From: Victivallales bacterium
GTDB lineage: Bacteria > Verrucomicrobiota > Lentisphaeria > Oligosphaerales > Oligosphaeraceae
Assembly: GCA_017431185.1 (NCBI GenBank)
Contig: JAFRLP010000545.1
Span: forward strand, 1 to 5,740
Direction: 5' to 3'
Length of the DNA: 5,740 nt
In this document: positions 5,354 through 5,740 of the stretch, in pieces
How the letters are laid out: each line of letters opens with the position of its first letter
Position numbering within the stretch: position 1 is the first letter of the stretch
Notes under the pieces: model-generated
What the model was told of the DNA's origin: nothing
Database searches by the model: none
What the model saw: only the letters and a program-made list of their open reading frames with translations
Program-made: the position numbers and the translations under genes

Positions 5354-5740
5354 ATGATTGTCCTGTACTTTTTCTACATTCTCCTGGTTTTCTGCCTGTT
5401 CCTGCGCTACCGCATCAAGGTCAAGGGGCTGGATGCCATCCGCCGTCAAGGCAACAGGGGCATCCTGTTTTTGCCGAACCATCCTGCGCTCATCGACCCC
5501 GTCATCCTGAATTCCCTGCTGTTCCGCCATTTCCATCCGCGGGCATTGGTGGATGAGAAGCAGATTCGGCAGACCATCCTGAAGACCCTCGGACCGCGCA
5601 TGCGCATCCTGCCGCTGCCAGACATGGGCATCGCGGGACGCGCGGGGCTGGAAAAAGTCCTGAAGCAGATAGACGCCTGCGCCGACGCTCTCAAGGCGGG
5701 CGACAACCTTCTGCTCTACCCCGCAGGCCGCATCTACCAC
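5354..5740 (+). CDS. PlsC-type (1-acylglycerol-phosphate) acyltransferase, N-terminal part; possibly an Aas-like fusion (3' end outside window)
   Basis: An open frame of 129 codons runs from ATG 5354 to the right edge with no stop. It starts with a hydrophobic segment (residues 1-17), probably a membrane anchor. The acyltransferase block I motif H-x4-D is clear in FLPNHPALIDPVIL (H43, D48). The visible part ends at block III, LLLYPAGRIYH, where PlsC proteins usually have FPEGTRS and E. coli Aas has FPEGRIT. The GRI after the Gly is Aas-like. Such enzymes transfer acyl chains to lysophospholipids at the inner membrane. Aas proteins add a C-terminal acyl-ACP ligase domain, which would lie beyond the window, so the fusion is inference. 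The block III Glu is Ala here (A124). There is no strong Shine-Dalgarno; a GGA at 5345-5347 is the only hint. The frame is open back to 5261, but no better start is seen. Confidence 0.85.
   Translation, partial: MIVLYFFYILLVFCLFLRYRIKVKGLDAIRRQGNRGILFLPNHPALIDPVILNSLLFRHFHPRALVDEKQIRQTILKTLGPRMRILPLPDMGIAGRAGLEKVLKQIDACADALKAGDNLLLYPAGRIYH

Noticed and set aside
4856..5740. Long minus-strand open frame (294 codons, open to the window edge)
   Set aside because: It lies antisense to the well-supported end of clpA and the acyltransferase. Its translation lacks recognisable domains, and it crosses the intergenic gap. It is a shadow of G+C-rich coding on the other strand.

Overview
The window holds six protein-coding regions, two of them cut by its edges. 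The DNA is moderately G+C-rich by eye, uses ordinary bacterial start sites, and is densely packed. The gene set is a multi-helix MscS channel, a lipoprotein, a ClpS/ClpA pair and a PlsC-type acyltransferase that resembles the N-terminal half of Aas-like acyltransferase/acyl-ACP ligase fusions. This points to a Gram-negative, double-membrane bacterium. The lineage cannot be fixed from the sequence. A member of the PVC group, such as Verrucomicrobiota, is my best guess, at low confidence.

Left part (1-1631, + strand): the tail of a larger protein, possibly the C-terminal beta-rich domain of a serine hydrolase, runs in from the left edge and stops at 474. An MscS-family mechanosensitive channel begins 2 nt later and ends at 1631. 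A lipoprotein gene on the opposite strand (2251 down to 1628) meets it tail to tail. Both stop codons lie in one palindromic CTAG.

Middle (2252-2573): a 322-nt divergent intergenic region between the lipoprotein gene and clpS. It holds an AT-rich promoter-like patch, a REP/BIME-like pair of inverted GC-rich repeats (2367-2451), a 9-bp direct repeat on either side of that pair, a GC hairpin, and a weak candidate clpS promoter.

Right part (2574-5233, + strand): clpS and clpA form a tight operon with an ATGA overlap. ClpS is the N-degron adaptor. ClpA is the double-ring AAA+ unfoldase that passes substrates to ClpP. All ATPase motifs are intact in both rings, and a ClpP-docking LGF loop is present. 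However, the substrate-gripping aromatic of both pore loops is replaced by leucine (KYRG-type becomes SLQG, GYVG becomes GLVG). This is the most unusual observation in the window. ClpS itself carries Asn in place of the second Asp of its N-degron-binding NDD motif.

After clpA comes a 120-nt gap with a weak terminator-like hairpin overlapping a candidate promoter. Then the start of a PlsC-type acyltransferase (5354 to the right edge) appears, whose block III reads YPAG in place of the usual FPEG. I see no rRNA, tRNA, CRISPR array, transposase or phage gene.
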